A DNA stretch of 64,000 nt from Hydra vulgaris (GCF_038396675.1 NC_088922.1:15097501-15161500), one strand, 5' to 3'. Shown: positions 1-35,074, counted from the first letter of the stretch. Notes: generated by a model from the sequence alone, not told the origin. Program-made: numbers and translations.

Positions 1-440
1 TTTGGTTTGGGTAAGTTGTATGTTGTAGAGGGTACAATGAGGTAGGACCAGTTCAAGACTGTGTTGGAGAAGCGTCTCTTTCTATAGTTGAAGGATTGGG
101 CTGCAAAGAAAGGATTTCAGGGTGTTGGAGATTTAATTTTTATGCATAATGGAGCACCTTGCCATAAGGGGCTTAGAGTTGCCCAGTATCTGACTTCTGA
201 GGGTATTGATGTTTTACCATGACTGGGCAATAGCCCAGGCATGAACCCTCTCAAGAATTTGTAGTTAATTATTAAATCTAACATAAAAAAGAAAAAAGAT
301 TGCAACAAGCAACAGTTGAAGAGATTATTAACTCATGGACTAAAAATGTTGACTTGACTGGCACATTTCTGGTTCACTCTATATAAGAAAGAATACAAAC
401 ACTTCTGAAGGTTAAAGGTTCCTTCACCTTTAACCTTCAA
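1..440 (+). pseudogene. Tc1/mariner-type transposase 3' remnant
   Basis: Conceptual translation around 140-300 reads FMHNGAPCHKGLRVAQYL, then a stop, then NSPGMNP-L-NL. This is the second-aspartate and third-acidic-residue region of Tc1-like transposases (family pattern FMQDNAPCH ... NSPDMNPIENLW). The D of the second motif reads G, there are stops at the W positions, and the final E is lost, so it is dead. It probably extends off the left edge. A short inverted repeat (AAGGTTCC/ACCTTT type) at about 408-438 may mark the old element end. It sits in an intron upstream of the first visible exon of the large gene. Confidence 0.75.
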
Positions 441-462
441 AAATTTACTAGATATCAATCTC

Positions 463-463
<1 letters not shown>

Positions 464-531
<68 letters not shown>
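464..531. repeat. (TA)n microsatellite
   Basis: Uninterrupted TA dinucleotide tract. Confidence 0.97.
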
Positions 532-533
<2 letters not shown>

Positions 534-544
534 TATAATTCATT

Positions 545-752
545 AATTTTTTTTTTAATTTCACTACAGATGAGGAGGCTACTTGTGGTCATAACCCTCT
601 CTCAACTCTCTAACTCCAAAACACGAACCTTGACTAACAAGGCCGCTGCGTGGAGAAACAAGTTGAGCACGGTACTACCAGAGACGTAGCAGAAATCGAA
701 CTCCGAACCTCTCGCTTATGAAGCAAACGCTCTACTACTACACCACTACTGC
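545..752 (-). mobile_element. tRNA-derived SINE (copy 1)
   Basis: Read on the minus strand, the head has an A-box-like TGGTGTAGTAGTAGAGC and a B-box-like GGAGTTCGATTTC. An anticodon-arm-like stem (TTTGC/GCGAG) encloses TTCATAA, so the head is tRNA-Met(CAT)-like. The body continues with TCTCCACGCAGCGGCC and GTTGAGAGAGGGTT. The same body motifs (TTGTTTCTCC, GTTGAGAG) recur in the copy at 19,865-20,103. It abuts TA repeats on both sides. It is a SINE rather than a tRNA gene because the acceptor stem does not close and a unique body follows. Confidence 0.75.
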
Positions 753-876
<124 letters not shown>

Positions 877-1022
877 CATAGTTATACCATACACACCATA
901 GTTATACAATTATGTCTGATTTTTTTCAAGAATATTATTTTATGACTCATTATAACTAACTTTTACTCATTTCAAATTAAAATCAAGAAAAGTGGCAGAT
1001 TGTAAGTTTTTTACTTTTTTAG

Positions 1023-23633
<22,611 letters not shown>

Positions 23634-23704
23634 AAGTCGTAAAAATGAGTAGATGTGTAAAATTCTGTAATTTTCTTCAGAACAATAAATTCGCTAATTT
23701 TTAG

Positions 23705-23826
23705 GTATTATAAAACAATTTCCGAAAAAATCTGATGATGATTTTGCAGATCTTTTATTTGGAGAAAAAAATTTTCTCAAAATGCTTCACAATGAGGTAA
23801 AAAGTTATTGCGTACAGTTGACGTGA
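23705..23826 (+). CDS. Possible alternative last exon of the VWA-protein gene
   Basis: TTTTTAG ends at 23704. In phase 1 the following 39 codons are open (IIKQFPKKSDDDFADLLFGE... to TGA 23824-23826), with an acidic/hydrophobic mix that looks coding. It would need a phase-1 donor in the previous exon, for example ACGC|gtagta at 23568 or AGAA|gttcat at 23625; both are weak. A second AATAAA is at 24124-24129. Confidence 0.45.
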
Positions 23827-24123
23827 GCGCCGTACTAAACTGTCTTGTCAAATATTTTTTTATTTGTTTATAAGCATAATGGAGATCAAACTGTGAATTG
23901 TAATTGGGTATTTTTTTAAATGTGGTCAATGTTTTCGATTTAATGGAAGTTTTTGATCAATGTAATTTATGTATAAGATTATATGTTTTAGTATATAAAA
24001 TATTTACTGAAATGTTTAAGAAGGAGCTGTCCCTAATGTGCGCAAAAAGTGGGAGTTTTGACCCAATCTTAGTTGCATTATTTTATTTTTTATTATTGTA
24101 TGCTTTAATTTGCTATGGCCCTT

Positions 24124-24129
24124 AATAAA
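24124..24129 (+). promoter_or_regulatory. Candidate distal polyadenylation signal
   Basis: AATAAA followed within 10 bp by a long T run; about 300 bp after the alternative stop. A proximal AATAAA is at 23684-23689. Confidence 0.4.
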
Positions 24130-24149
24130 ATGTTTTTTTTTTTTTTTTT

Positions 24150-25060
24150 TTTAATGGGATGTTTTATTTAAATGCTTTTAAGTATGAAGATTTTTTGTAA
24201 ACTTTTGTTTACTGATTTTGCAATGTAGTATTGCTGTATAAATTGATCTAATTGTTACCAATTTCAAAACGTGTAAAAAATCAAATCAGACAAATGAAAA
24301 AATAATATTTCTTTAACTTTTCAAACATATCCATATCACACGAGTAACAAAATTTCCAAACTTCTTTGTACATAGATACTCTTTCAATAGTAAATTGCGC
24401 TATTCATTTATCTTCGTGTATTATGTTCTTGCTATGACTAGGCATATTTAATTAACTTTGAATAGTTATAATAACAGAAATACTTTTTTTTTCTTTTGAT
24501 AGAGACCGCATTTTTTACCTTGTTTTATAAATAGTACTGACATCAACCAAACCAAAATAATTCTTCTTACAGCCTCTTTAAACAACCTTTTTGAACACGT
24601 TGACTTTTACTATTGATAAATGTTCAGGCTCGTGTATTTTATCATTATCATCAGAATGATGTTGTGTCAATAATCAAAATAATTCTTCTTACAGCCTCTT
24701 TAAACAACCTTTTTGAACACGTTGACTAATAACTTTTACCATTGATAAATGTTCAGGCTCATGTATTTTATCACTATCATCAGCATGATTTTGTGTCAAT
24801 ATTAAGTAATCTATAAGTAATTAAATAAATAAAACCATAAAATATCGGTTAATACACATTGAACACAATTTATAATAATATTTTATCCTGATTTAAAATT
24901 TTTTTTGAATCTGTGTTGTTGTCAACTTCGTCTTATTAAAATAACATGCCACAACAAAAATCTGGACAAACTTTAAAAACTAGAATCTCTTAAACGAAGT
25001 TATTATTTTTATTAATTTAAAAAGCATAATATCGAGAAGCATGTGTTTTATAAAAATATC
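24150..25060. other. Intergenic, with a 122-bp tandem duplication
   Basis: No gene seen. About 24,554-24,800 holds two copies (period 122) of AAAATAATTCTTCTTACAGC... through ...GATTTTGTGTCAATA-type sequence. Confidence 0.7.
24554..24800. repeat. Two-copy 122-bp tandem repeat
   Basis: AAAATAATTCTTCTTACAGC starts at 24,554 and again at 24,676; the copies differ by a few bases (for example GTTGACTTTTA vs GTTGACTAATAACTTTTA). Confidence 0.9.
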
Positions 25061-25074
25061 GATTTTTTTCTTCC

Positions 25075-25325
25075 AGTATACTGTTCAGAAAGTTCTGTAC
25101 TGTTTTTAACGAACTTTTTCCGTAAAAATCAACGGAAAAAATCCGTTAAAAAAGATACAGAATTTTCTCCATTAGATTCACGGTTTCCATATTTCAATGT
25201 GATTATTTTAAAAGTCTTAAAAGTATAAATAAAAGACCGAAGTTTATTGAAAACGGATTTTTTCTGTAACATAACAACGGAAAAAGTCTTAAAAATACTA
25301 CAGAGCTTTTATACAGTGTATAACA
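25075..25325. mobile_element. MITE-like repeat, copy 1
   Basis: The ends are imperfect inverted repeats: TACTGTTCAGAAAGTTCTGT on the left and, inverted, TACACTGTATAAAAGCTCTG on the right, both running into ACTTTTTCCGTxx. The inner part ACATAACAACGGAAAAAG...ACTAC is shared with the copy at about 27,900-28,095. TA flanks are possible. Confidence 0.6.
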
Positions 25326-25810
25326 AATATAAACAAAACGTCTTTTGATATATTGATGCTCTGTCCATTCAAGCAACGTTAGTTCGTTTGCAAAACTCAA
25401 AACTTTTGGGTTAGGTCCGACTTGTTTTTTACCAGAATTTTTTTCGATTTTATTTTAATTTTTAGGATTCATTTTTGCAATACATCTACATAATAATTGG
25501 ATTAAATTAATAAATCATTTTTTACAGTAAAAATTTTTATTAAGTTACAGTTTCAGATAATCAGGATACAGTGATTTAGAAGAAAGTGTAGGGTAGAAGT
25601 AGATAAAGTTAGAACACATTGCAGGTAATATGAAGAAGCATTAGATTTTTATAAATTTTTTATAAACAAGTATGAAAGTATATTATCAAAAATGACTCTG
25701 ATTATTGTACTTTCGTGTTTTGGCAAAAGAGGAGCACTTTTGTGGAGTAAATCCATGATTTCAGCTGACAGCTTTTCCAGGGAACTTTGAAAATGTCTAT
25801 CCGTGAATGT

Positions 25811-25940
<130 letters not shown>

Positions 25941-26149
25941 TTAGGGACCAACCCAGACCTGTTTTAGTACCGCTGAAGCGGTATGGGCGCCCAAACATTT
26001 TTTTTTAATTTTTCTTTTGCCTATTTATTAAAAATAGAAGAAAATAATTTCAGTTTTAAATGCAATAGTATATAAACAATTTTCAATTTATTTTAGCTAC
26101 CTCATTTATTCTTAAGGCCATTAAAATGAATTAAAAAGAAATTGTTTTT

Positions 26150-27045
26150 TTACGTAATGACGCAACTGTCCTTCGGTTATTAACTGAACATGAGTTTTAA
26201 AAGAATGAATGTTGTTACGAAACTTAATTTGTCTTCTTGTATTTTAAAAGTTCATAATCTTCAAAATGAAACTGCAAAAACAATAGCAAATATTATTTTA
26301 AAAGATATTACCTTTTACAATATACAAGATGAAGTTATTGGATTTTCAGCAGATAATGCTGCTGTAAACTTTATTGCTTTATCAAGCAAGGTAACATGCT
26401 TATCAAGCAGGTAACATGCATGCAAAGCTTGAAAAGAATTTACAGAGAGAACTTTTGACTGTAGGATGTGCTGCTCATATAGTGCGTAATGCACTCTCTG
26501 CAGCTACTTCACGTGTAATTTCAATAGATATTGAAAATATAATGCTAAAAATCATCAATTTAATATATTTAAATGGAAGTAAAAAAAATAGAAGGAAATG
26601 ATAAAAGTGCAGTGGAAGTATCAACTGAGTTCTTTAAGCTAATAGTTAATTATGAAAATAGTCTTGAATGCAGATTTATACCATTTACAGCAGATAATTT
26701 TTTAAAAAATGGAGGAGGATTTTAAGTAGAGAACATGTTACTTCTGTTGTAGCAAAATTTTATACCACAATAATTGGTTATTTGAAAAAGTGAACTGGAA
26801 AATTTTGTAATGAAACACGGAATATGAAGTACATTATGTTAAAGGAGAAATTTTCAAATGAAAAATTTAAGGAAGCTTACATAAATTTTCTTAATCGAAC
26901 TAAATTGTTACCGATTCCTGTCTTTAGTGATAATAAGATTTTTGACTCTTATTGCTTTCTTAAAACTTGCTTAGACCTAGAAAACTGGGAAGTCAAGTCT
27001 GTTCCCATAATATCGAAGTGGAAAAGCTTCAATATGTCTTAGCCT
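26150..27045 (+). pseudogene. hAT-type transposase remnant
   Basis: Open blocks in shifting frames: NETAKTIANIILKDI...DEVIGFSADNAAVNFI, a short duplication (TTATCAAGCA(A)GGTAACATGC), then LQRELLTVGCAAHIVRNALS and SIDIENIMLKIINLIYLNGS, and KEAYINFLNRTKLLPIPVFS. The GFSADNA...GCAAHIVxNA pattern is the middle of ZMYM/KIAA1586-like hAT proteins. Stops and frame changes make it dead. No ends identified. Confidence 0.65.
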
Positions 27046-27049
27046 ACTA

Positions 27050-27650
27050 TTTCAAGAAAACTAACTTAAACGCTTGGATTTATCAAGAAAGCGTGTTGTG
27101 CATTTGCCAGAAGAACAAAACTTAACACGAGTTATTTATGCGCGTTACGCATTTCTAAGTAAAGTTAACGGAATTTCAAATAAAAAATATTTATTTGGAT
27201 GAAACTGGATTCAATGTACACACTAACAGCACAAATGGTTATTCGCTAAGAGGTGTGCTAGCAATTTTACAGTCGTCTACAAATTGTGGCAAGAATGTTA
27301 GTTTGATTTGTGCTGTTTCAATAATGGGAGTGGTGCCTTATAAAATAAAAACTGGAGGCTGGAATGCAGATTCATTTTGTACTTTCATTACAACAATGAA
27401 AGAGGTGTTTGTTTAAACAAACACTGGCCTCTCATAACATAGCTATTAAGTATATCCCAGCATACACGCCACAGCTTAATCCAATAGAATAGTTTTTCCT
27501 TCTTCTTTAAAGCATACTTACAAACAGGGAGAAAGGCCTCGAAATACGATCGGATAATCAGGAAACTTTAAAATATTATGGATTCTACAGAGTTTAACTT
27601 AATTTCATTTTACAACCATATGCATATTATATAAATCCAGCGCTGGCTCG
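27050..27650 (+). pseudogene. Tc1/IS630-type transposase remnant
   Basis: HLPEEQNLTRVIYARYAFLS, then LDETGFNVHTNSTNGYSLRG (first Asp), GKNVSLICAVSIMGVVPYKI, and HNIAIKYIPAYTPQLNPIE (final Glu). The part that would hold the second Asp is deleted between 27,410 and 27,425, and there are frameshifts, so it is inactive. It follows the hAT remnant without a clear border. Confidence 0.75.
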
Positions 27651-27780
27651 GCAACCATTTTTTAAATAAATACCAGAGGCAACAACCTAATTTATATTTT
27701 AAATAAATCTATATGAACACATAAAAGCCTATTTATTGTTTATATAAAATTATATTACAGATTTTATGGGTGGTTGACTC

Positions 27781-27895
27781 GCACATAAACCTGCATATGG
27801 GAATGATTAAACACGCATATAAGAATGAATAAATGCGCGTCTAAGAATGAATAAACACGCATATAAAAATGAATAGACGCGCATATAAAAATGAA
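27781..27895. repeat. About 22-bp minisatellite
   Basis: Five imperfect copies of AATGAATAAACACGCATATA-type units, alternating acacgcatat and gcgcg variants. Confidence 0.85.
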
Positions 27896-27899
27896 TAAC

Positions 27900-28095
27900 C
27901 CTGTAAGTTCGTAATTTAAAGTTACGGAACTTCTCCTTATCATAAATACGGACAAAATCATATAAAATGATGTGATTATTTCAAAAGTCTTAGAAGTATA
28001 GATAAAAAACCGTAATTTATTGAAAACGGATTTTCTTCGTAACATAACAACGGAAAAAGCCTGATAAATACTACGGAGTCTTTTTACAGTGTACT
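27900..28095. mobile_element. MITE-like repeat, copy 2
   Basis: Shares TCTTAGAAGTATA, GTTTATTGAAAACGGATTTT-like and CATAACAACGGAAAAAG blocks with 25,180-25,322 and ends TTTTTACAGTGTA. The left end is more diverged. Confidence 0.6.
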
Positions 28096-28104
28096 CAATT
28101 CAAT

Positions 28105-28265
28105 TTTTTAGTTGGAAGAGATTTACAGCTTGCCAATAATCTGCATAAACCACTCTTTTCATTTCAGTCCAAGAATCTTCTATCGGATACAATTCGGGCA
28201 CATATACAAGGTTTTTCTCTCTCAGCACGTATTCAAAATTTTCGCGTTTTAGGTAACCTTAAACT
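28105..28265 (-). pseudogene. Tc1-type transposase 3' remnant
   Basis: Minus strand reads REKNLVYVPELYPIEDSWTE then MKRVVYADYWQAVNLF, matching the PDLNPIENLWxxMKRxVY end of Tc1-like transposases. Only the C-terminal part remains. Confidence 0.65.
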
Positions 28266-29280
28266 TAGACGATATTTCATCTGACTTTTTTGTCTTGTGA
28301 ACTCTAGGAAGTCAGACAAGAATTCTTTGGTTTTCGCGCTAATGCAATTTACAATCTACCGAAACAATTATGTTCCTGCGGCTTTACTTTGATGTTAGAA
28401 AAAACAATGGAATATTAGGTGGTTTTATGGGGTTTTTATACTTCAAATCTGAAGTCTGACTAAAGTGTAATGCAAGAAACGAACTTGAAATAAGTTTGCT
28501 CTTGGAAAATTAGATTTCAAGTTGTTTTTTGAAGTTCGGCACAGACCAGTCTTGAAAGCAAATTTGAAATTTTTTTTTTTTTCCATTTATTTAACCTTAA
28601 AATAAGAAAAATTTACAATGATCTATTATAAACTCACATAAGGTTAGGTGTCACTCATACATTTAAAAACTAGTCAATGGAATGATACGTAAAAGAAAAC
28701 AATTACAAAAAAAAACTATAAATAAAACATAGAAAGAATAAAATTTAAAATAAACTCAATTAAAAAAAAAAGAAACAAGAAGGAAATAAAATAAAATAAA
28801 GCACTAATAAATAAAGATAATATTAATAATTACAATAAAATATTACAAGTAGTAATTATAATATGATAACTTTACTAAAAATTATAAATAATTATAAAAA
28901 CAATTGTAAAAATAATTCTAGTAAAGTTTATAACTATGATAGAAAATATTAAAATGAACATAACATTTGCAAAAATTATGACAATAACCATAAAACTATT
29001 ACTACATTGGAATCACTATCTTTATCATTATAATTAATATTAATAATTAAAGCTTTAAAAACAAAAAATAAATTAATGATAATAGTAATAATAGTAGTTA
29101 AGTTAAAATAAAAGTATAAAAAAAAAAGTATTATAGTTTTATTAATACAGTAAAATAAAAATTATACTATATAAATACATTTTACCAATGAAACAACTGT
29201 CAATTGCATTTCGTTTTTATGTTAATTTCAAAGTATTTATTTTATCATTATTTTTATATCATCATAACTATAATTATAAC
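28266..29280. other. AT-rich intergenic DNA
   Basis: Mostly A-rich with AATAATAAT-like simple sequence (28,560-29,170). No gene seen. Confidence 0.6.
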
Positions 29281-29460
<180 letters not shown>

Positions 29461-29671
29461 AGGTGAATTCCTATTATTTTATTATTGCTCTGTTCTTTTA
29501 AGTTCTCTGTTCTCTGATTTTGCTGCATGCTTTCTTGATGAACAGACGTGTCTTTGCGGCGTAAGAAAATGGAGTATTTTTAAATTTTGCGGCGTAAGAA
29601 AATGGAGTATTTTTAAATTTTTGAAAGAAAAAGCATTGAATATTTTTATTTAAAAAAAAATATTTTTACAA

Positions 29672-30486
29672 ATGGCAAGCAAAAGAGAAATTGAAAACAT
29701 AATGGAGGAGAAATTCAAATCGCAAGAAAGTTCGCTCATAAAAATTATTTCAGGAAATGCAATAATTCAAAATGACAAAATGGACAAGATTTTACTTTTA
29801 ATTGAAAATATAACAAACCGTATTTCGTTTGTCAAAAAAAAAAAAAACAAGAAATACGGCAACACGTTTAGAACAGGTTTAGAAAAAAGTATAGAGTTTA
29901 CACAAAATACTTTGATTAACGAAAAAGTTATAAATCTTGAAAAGGAACTTAAAAAGTTAATAAATACAGAAATTTCAACAGTTTTAAACCAGACAGCACA
30001 TTTAAAATCGATGCAAAACGAAGCCAATAAATTAAGCGTTGGACTAAAAGAAAGTATGAGAAAGTTAGAAGATAAACATAGAAGAAACAATATTAGAATA
30101 GACGGTGTACAAGAAAATGAAAAAGAAACATGGGAACAAGCTGAAACAAAAATCCAACGTATTTTTAACGAACAGTTAAAAATAAGTAACATATTATTGA
30201 AAGAGCGCACCGCATCGAAAGACGTACTATTACAGAGAATGTAAAGAATAAACAAAGAACTATCATAGTTAAATTGCTGAATTATAAAGACAAAGAGAAC
30301 ATTTTGAAACACGCAAAGATGCTTAAAGGAACACGCATTTTTATCAATGAAAATTTTTCATACGAAACAAACAAAATAAGACGTGAATTAAGAGAAAAAA
30401 TGAAGATTTCGCGTAATGCTGGAAAATATGCCGTTATAGAGTACGACAAGCTAATAGTAAAAGAGTTTAATCTGAAGGCGAAATAA
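29672..30486 (+). pseudogene. LINE-1 ORF1 (coiled-coil RNA-binding-type)
   Basis: Starts MASKREIENIMEEKFKSQES; a Lys/Glu-rich coiled coil occupies residues about 70-150. The next part, DKHRRNNIRIDGVQENEKET, is the LINE ORF1p signature (RxNNxRIxGIxE). The frame shifts by one at about 30,212 (before CGCATCGAAAG) and continues NYKDKENILKHAKMLKGTRI...YDKLIVKEF to TAA at 30,484-30,486. In LINEs this protein binds the element RNA. ORF2 follows after about 58 bp. Confidence 0.8.
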
Positions 30487-30544
30487 GTAATTTTTATTTT
30501 TTTAATCTTTTCTAATTATTAATTTATTTTTATTTATATCTTAA

Positions 30545-30598
30545 ATGGAGGAATGCCATGAATTTAAATTTTCTTTTGATAATCTTAATGATAATAAT
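30545..30598 (+). pseudogene. LINE-1 ORF2, first 18 codons before the insertion
   Basis: ATG GAG GAA TGC ... AAT GAT AAT AAT, encoding MEECHEFKFSFDNLNDNN, cut by the terminal-inverted-repeat element at 30,599. Its continuation begins at 41,812. Confidence 0.8.
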
Positions 30599-30751
30599 GG
30601 GGCTGTTCAAATAATACGTGATACTTTTTTTGTCGTTTTTCTAACACCCCCCTCCCCCATGTGGCATTTTGTGGCATTTTGAAGAACACCCCCCCCCCTC
30701 CCTGTGTGACGTGACAAAGACAAAAAAAAAATTTTATAAGTGTATATTTTA

Positions 30752-31020
30752 ATTGAATCGATGTATACAAAAACGTTCTAAGTCATAAAAACTATTTTTT
30801 CGGGGAACGAGAAAAAGCTTATTAAATCCAAAATTATTACTTTAATAAATTCAAAAAAAAAAATCTGGGTGCTTTTTGACATCTTTAAATATTAGATTTG
30901 TTGAAATATATATCAAAATTTGTGATATATATATATGTGTTATACATAGTTAAAGTTGTCTGACTGAAAAATAGTTTTTATGACTTAGAACGTTTTTGTA
31001 TACATCGATTCAATTGTAAT
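30752..31020. repeat. Subterminal inverted repeat of the TIR element
   Basis: AATTGAATCGATGTATACAA... (30,752-30,800) is repeated inverted at 30,967-31,016 (...TTGTATACATCGATTCAATT); the arms are about 48 bp and nearly perfect, the spacer about 166 bp. Confidence 0.9.
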
Positions 31021-31067
31021 AGTTTATTTTTATAAAAAAATATAATTGATTTATATCTGTCTAAAAA

Positions 31068-33321
31068 CTAAATTTGTTCCCAAATCGGACTTTGTTCTTG
31101 TCCTTCAAGTATTGGAGTTCCATGTTTTTAAATAATTTTTAAAGGCCAGTTGAGGTCAGAGGTATCAACATCGTCTTGATTATACCACTCAATTGTTTAT
31201 TTGTTCGAACTTAAAAAGACACACATAAGTTCAGATAGACGTTGAGCAACTAGGTATTGAGGTCTAATTTTTTGAATCTTATTCGAATATCCAATACTTG
31301 AGCAAACTGTTTTGTGTTGTTTCATTGACTTGACAGTTGCAAAATATAAACTGCAATTGGTACAAATTCTTTTTGGTAAGGAATTTTGAATGCATGGACA
31401 TGAGTAGTCGTATGGCAATCCATTGGGATTATCTCTTTGCAAAATTGTTTTGTAAAGTGATAAGTTTAAAAAGAGAGATACAAAGTTGTTACTTGTATTA
31501 TTGCATTCAAGACCATCTTCTCCTTGGAACAAAGAAATTGGTGGTGGAAGAAAACCAGTTGGAATAAGATGAAACAGTAAGCTGTGACGATGACCACAGC
31601 ATTTTTGATCACTACATTTTACAACTTGAAGGAAGTATTGACTTTCTCTGACATGTTTAGCATCCCACTTTGCTCCGAAATGTTTTAGCTATACACATTT
31701 TTCATTGTTTGGTTTTATGTACTTGGCTTTAGTTTCAAATCCATCAATGACTGTGCTAGACCAAATTTGTGTAAGAACTTCACCTGCTTTGGCAAAGTTT
31801 GCCTTCTCTATAACTTTGTCTGTTGTTTCTCCTATTAAATTAAGATGGCTTTCAAAATGATCAAATGGAAACATAATTCCTGCTCGGTCATGGCTTAGCG
31901 GAGCCATTCTTCTCTCTACCCTGTTAAAGGCACTTCTGCCAGGAGCATTAGTGGCCACAAACATTCCGTCAAGGTCATGCTCTTTGAAATAAGCATTGGC
32001 ACAATGAATTGTTTTTTCATATCTTGGATTTTAATCTGGCCCACCATCAACAGTTATAATCATGACTGGTTTGCTAACTCCATCTTCAGTAAATAAGCTG
32101 CTTTTAAATCAGGAAGATGGTCTATTCTGTTCATGTCTTCTAAGTGACTAAGTGCTGTTGATGAATCATGTTTTGTACATCTGATTGCTATGTATGTTAC
32201 GCCAGAGTATGTGACTGCTTGTTTTTCCATGCATTCCTTTTTAATTTCTATGGCTGCAATTACTGAAGGAATAAGTTTGTGTTGAGGAGCAATTACAAAA
32301 TTATGATCAGCTAAAGTTACCTTGTACTCCATATGCATCATCATTGGTGCTTGTTTGCTTGCAGCTGTCAATCCAATTGGCACCCTGGCTTTATCATCAT
32401 GGGAGTGAAACGTCACTTCTTTAGGACCCAAAACTGCCGCAAGTTCTTCAAGGAATGATTTGGCAAATTTTGTGTCTGCATGATATTTATGCTCAGAATT
32501 TTGTGCTCTTATTAACCGGACAGGTGCAGTTTTAACATGTCTTTTTCCTTCTGTGCTCAATGATCTGCGTGGAAGTAATCTTAAGTAAACTCTTGATCTC
32601 GAGAGATTGTAACCATGATTTTTCAATTCTTCAACCAAGTCATTTAATGTTTTTACATTTCGCACCATTTCAGTTCTTCTCCTATCATCAGAAGCAGACC
32701 CTTTTATGGCAATATCTACTATTGCTTTTATTAAACTGATCTGATCACAGGCTAGCGGTCGACCTTTTGATACTGAATTTTTAATTCCACGCACCTTTTT
32801 TCTAATATTTGGAACTAATGCTTCTATAGCTTTTTTTTTTTTAGTCTGGTTGCTGTCTGGCGTTCAGTGGCTTTTTGACGAAGTACAAGATCTTGGTTTT
32901 TTTCTACCAAAAGTTTTTGCTTTTGCCCTAGTTTTTGGTAGTCTTCTTGTGAAAACAAGTTGCAATATTTTTTTTCAGTGAGATATGCAATATCTTTTTG
33001 TAAAATAAAAATTTCATTTTTTAACTGATCTTGTTTCGGGGCTTGTTTTGTTAAAACTTTTGAGAAATTGGAGTTTTTTTTCACACTCTTCCCTTGTTGA
33101 AATTGATGGGGTCGCATCAGTCACGCCATCAAAACTGATTTTAGATTCAACCACATGCTTTTTTGGTGTATTTGGTACTTGGTTCGGTAATTTTGTCCAG
33201 TAAGATAAAATACCAACTTTATCGGAGTTCGATTTGTTTTAGCTCTTTTAATTTTTTTCAACTTCTACATTTAATTCGTTCATAAATAGATTTGCAAAGT
33301 TTTTCTTTTTCACTAGACATT
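31068..33321 (-). pseudogene. DDE-type transposase gene of the TIR element, decayed
   Basis: Begins MSSEKEKLCKSIYERI (33,321), followed by frame changes through SYWTKLPNQVPNTPKKHVVE and a coiled segment (33,117-32,824). The main open block (32,794-32,060) reads VSKGRPLACDQISLIKAIVD, RSRVYLRLLPRRS, then SHDDKARVPIGLTAASKQAP (first Asp). After a frameshift: PVMIITVDGGPD (second Asp), then FVATNAPGRSAFNRVERRMA (Glu candidate), then a Cys-rich C-terminus (CPCIQNSLPKRICTNCSLYF) and IEWYNQDDVDTSDLNWPL after an in-frame TAA. The blocks match an uncharacterised transposon protein I know from cnidarian and insect genomes. Acidic triad assignment is inference. Confidence 0.7.
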
Positions 33322-34254
33322 TTTATTCTATAACAACATCAACAACAAAAAATTAATTTTCCTTACAATCATTACGATAAATAAGTATATAGTAAAGATA
33401 GTTTTAATAATAACATTAATTATAGTACTACTATTACTAAAATGTTATATCATAGTAACTAAATAACTTAATATATAATAAAAATGATAAGGCAACTAAA
33501 GTAGTTCGAAAAATTCATTATAATAGAGTGACACAAAACATTAAAAGTAATAATAACAATAACATTACAAAATAAAGTATTGTAAAACTAAAATATTTAT
33601 AGATCAGATGACAATCAAGAGTTATATTTATGTTTAAAGATCAAATTTTAAACAACTATTAATACTAAAATTTTTAGTATATTTATACAAATATTCGTTA
33701 AAAAATAAAATTGGGTTTTTAACAGTAACGTAAATTGCTTTTAAATAATCGCCCACTATCTGGTTTTATTATGTTTGTAAAATCAAAATTTCTTTTTATG
33801 TCTGCAATTACTAGTAACTTAGAAAGAAACTAATTTGAATTTTTTCATTTGTTAAACAATAAACGCTAAACAATAAACGCTAAACAATAAACACTCCGTT
33901 AAACAATAAACTATTTTATATATTATATAAAACTATTTTATTATATTATATATACTATTATATTATATATACTATTATACTATATTATATATTTTATATT
34001 ATATTACATATATTATTATATTATATATATTATTATATTATATATTATTATAAATTATATATAAATATATTATATTATATATATTATTATATATATACTA
34101 CTATGTTGTATATATTATTATATTATATATACTATTATATTATATATATATATTATATATATTATTATATTATATATACTATTTTATTTTATTATATATA
34201 CTATATAAAACTATTTTATATATTATATAAAAAAAAATTTTTTTTTCTTTTTTT
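33322..34254. repeat. AT-rich DNA with minisatellite
   Basis: A TAAACAATAAACGC repeat at 33,853-33,910 and a (TATATTATATATACTATTA)n tract at 33,910-34,230. No gene. It separates the TIR-element gene from LINE-2. Confidence 0.8.
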
Positions 34255-35030
34255 TTTTTGTTGCGGACGTGTTCATGAACGGACGTGTTTTGGCAGCGAA
34301 AAATTTAACGAAAAGTTATATAGTATTTTTTAAGTTTTTAGTATTAGTTTAGTTATTTATATTTTATGGGTATATACTATGAACTTACCATATAAATTTG
34401 TTACTTAATTTGGTATTATCTTGTCACCATAATTGAATTTAAAATACGAATATGGCACCACGTTTAGTCGGTGAGATATTTTCCAATTTGGTATGTGATT
34501 CAAATACGTTTGAAGATAACTATCTGAAAGACTTAGATGAAATATGCTCTCACCCGAAGGATTTAATTGTTCAAAGTTTGAAAACAGTTTCAGATAGCTT
34601 GATTCGAAATCTTCGCAAACGCCTATTTACTGAAATCCTGGATATATTTGACACAGAACAATTCTGTGATATAAATATAACGTTAGACTCCGAAAACCCA
34701 GCTGAAAAGAATCTTCGCAAAAGATATAAAACATCACTATGTTTGGAGGATATTTATTTATTTTCGATCACAATATGCGAAAAGTAACTTCATAAAGATA
34801 TAGTTAAGGCCGTAATCTCGACCAAAAATGTTGAAAATATTAGTGACAAGTTTTTAATCTCGTCAGTTAAAGAATTAATTACTATGACAAACTCGATTCT
34901 AAAAGAAAACAAAGAAATAAAATTGGAGCTAAGTCTGATGCGAGAAAAATTAACTCATCAAATTTAACTTATTAAAAACCTTAAAGTATCAAACGAAAAT
35001 ACCCAAAACGTAAAATATGATTATTATGCG

Positions 35031-35035
35031 CAATG
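35031..35035. repeat. Target-site duplication CAATG (left)
   Basis: CAATG immediately before the heptamer-like CACAGTG; repeated at 38,003-38,007 after the other end. Five bp is the size made by RAG and Transib transposition. Confidence 0.9.
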
Positions 35036-35074
35036 CACAGTGGGCCAGGTATATGGGAAATGGTGGACAAAACC
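35036..35074. other. 23-RSS-like transposon end
   Basis: CACAGTG (35,036-35,042), a 23-bp spacer beginning GGCCAGGT, then GACAAAACC (35,066-35,074). The V(D)J signal consensus is CACAGTG-12/23-ACAAAAACC; the heptamer is exact and the nonamer is a near match. The opposite end has the same parts with a 12-bp spacer. Confidence 0.88.

Noticed and set aside
23904..24125. 73-aa ORF after the VWA gene
   Set aside because: Lies in the probable 3' UTR; no similarity or splice support.
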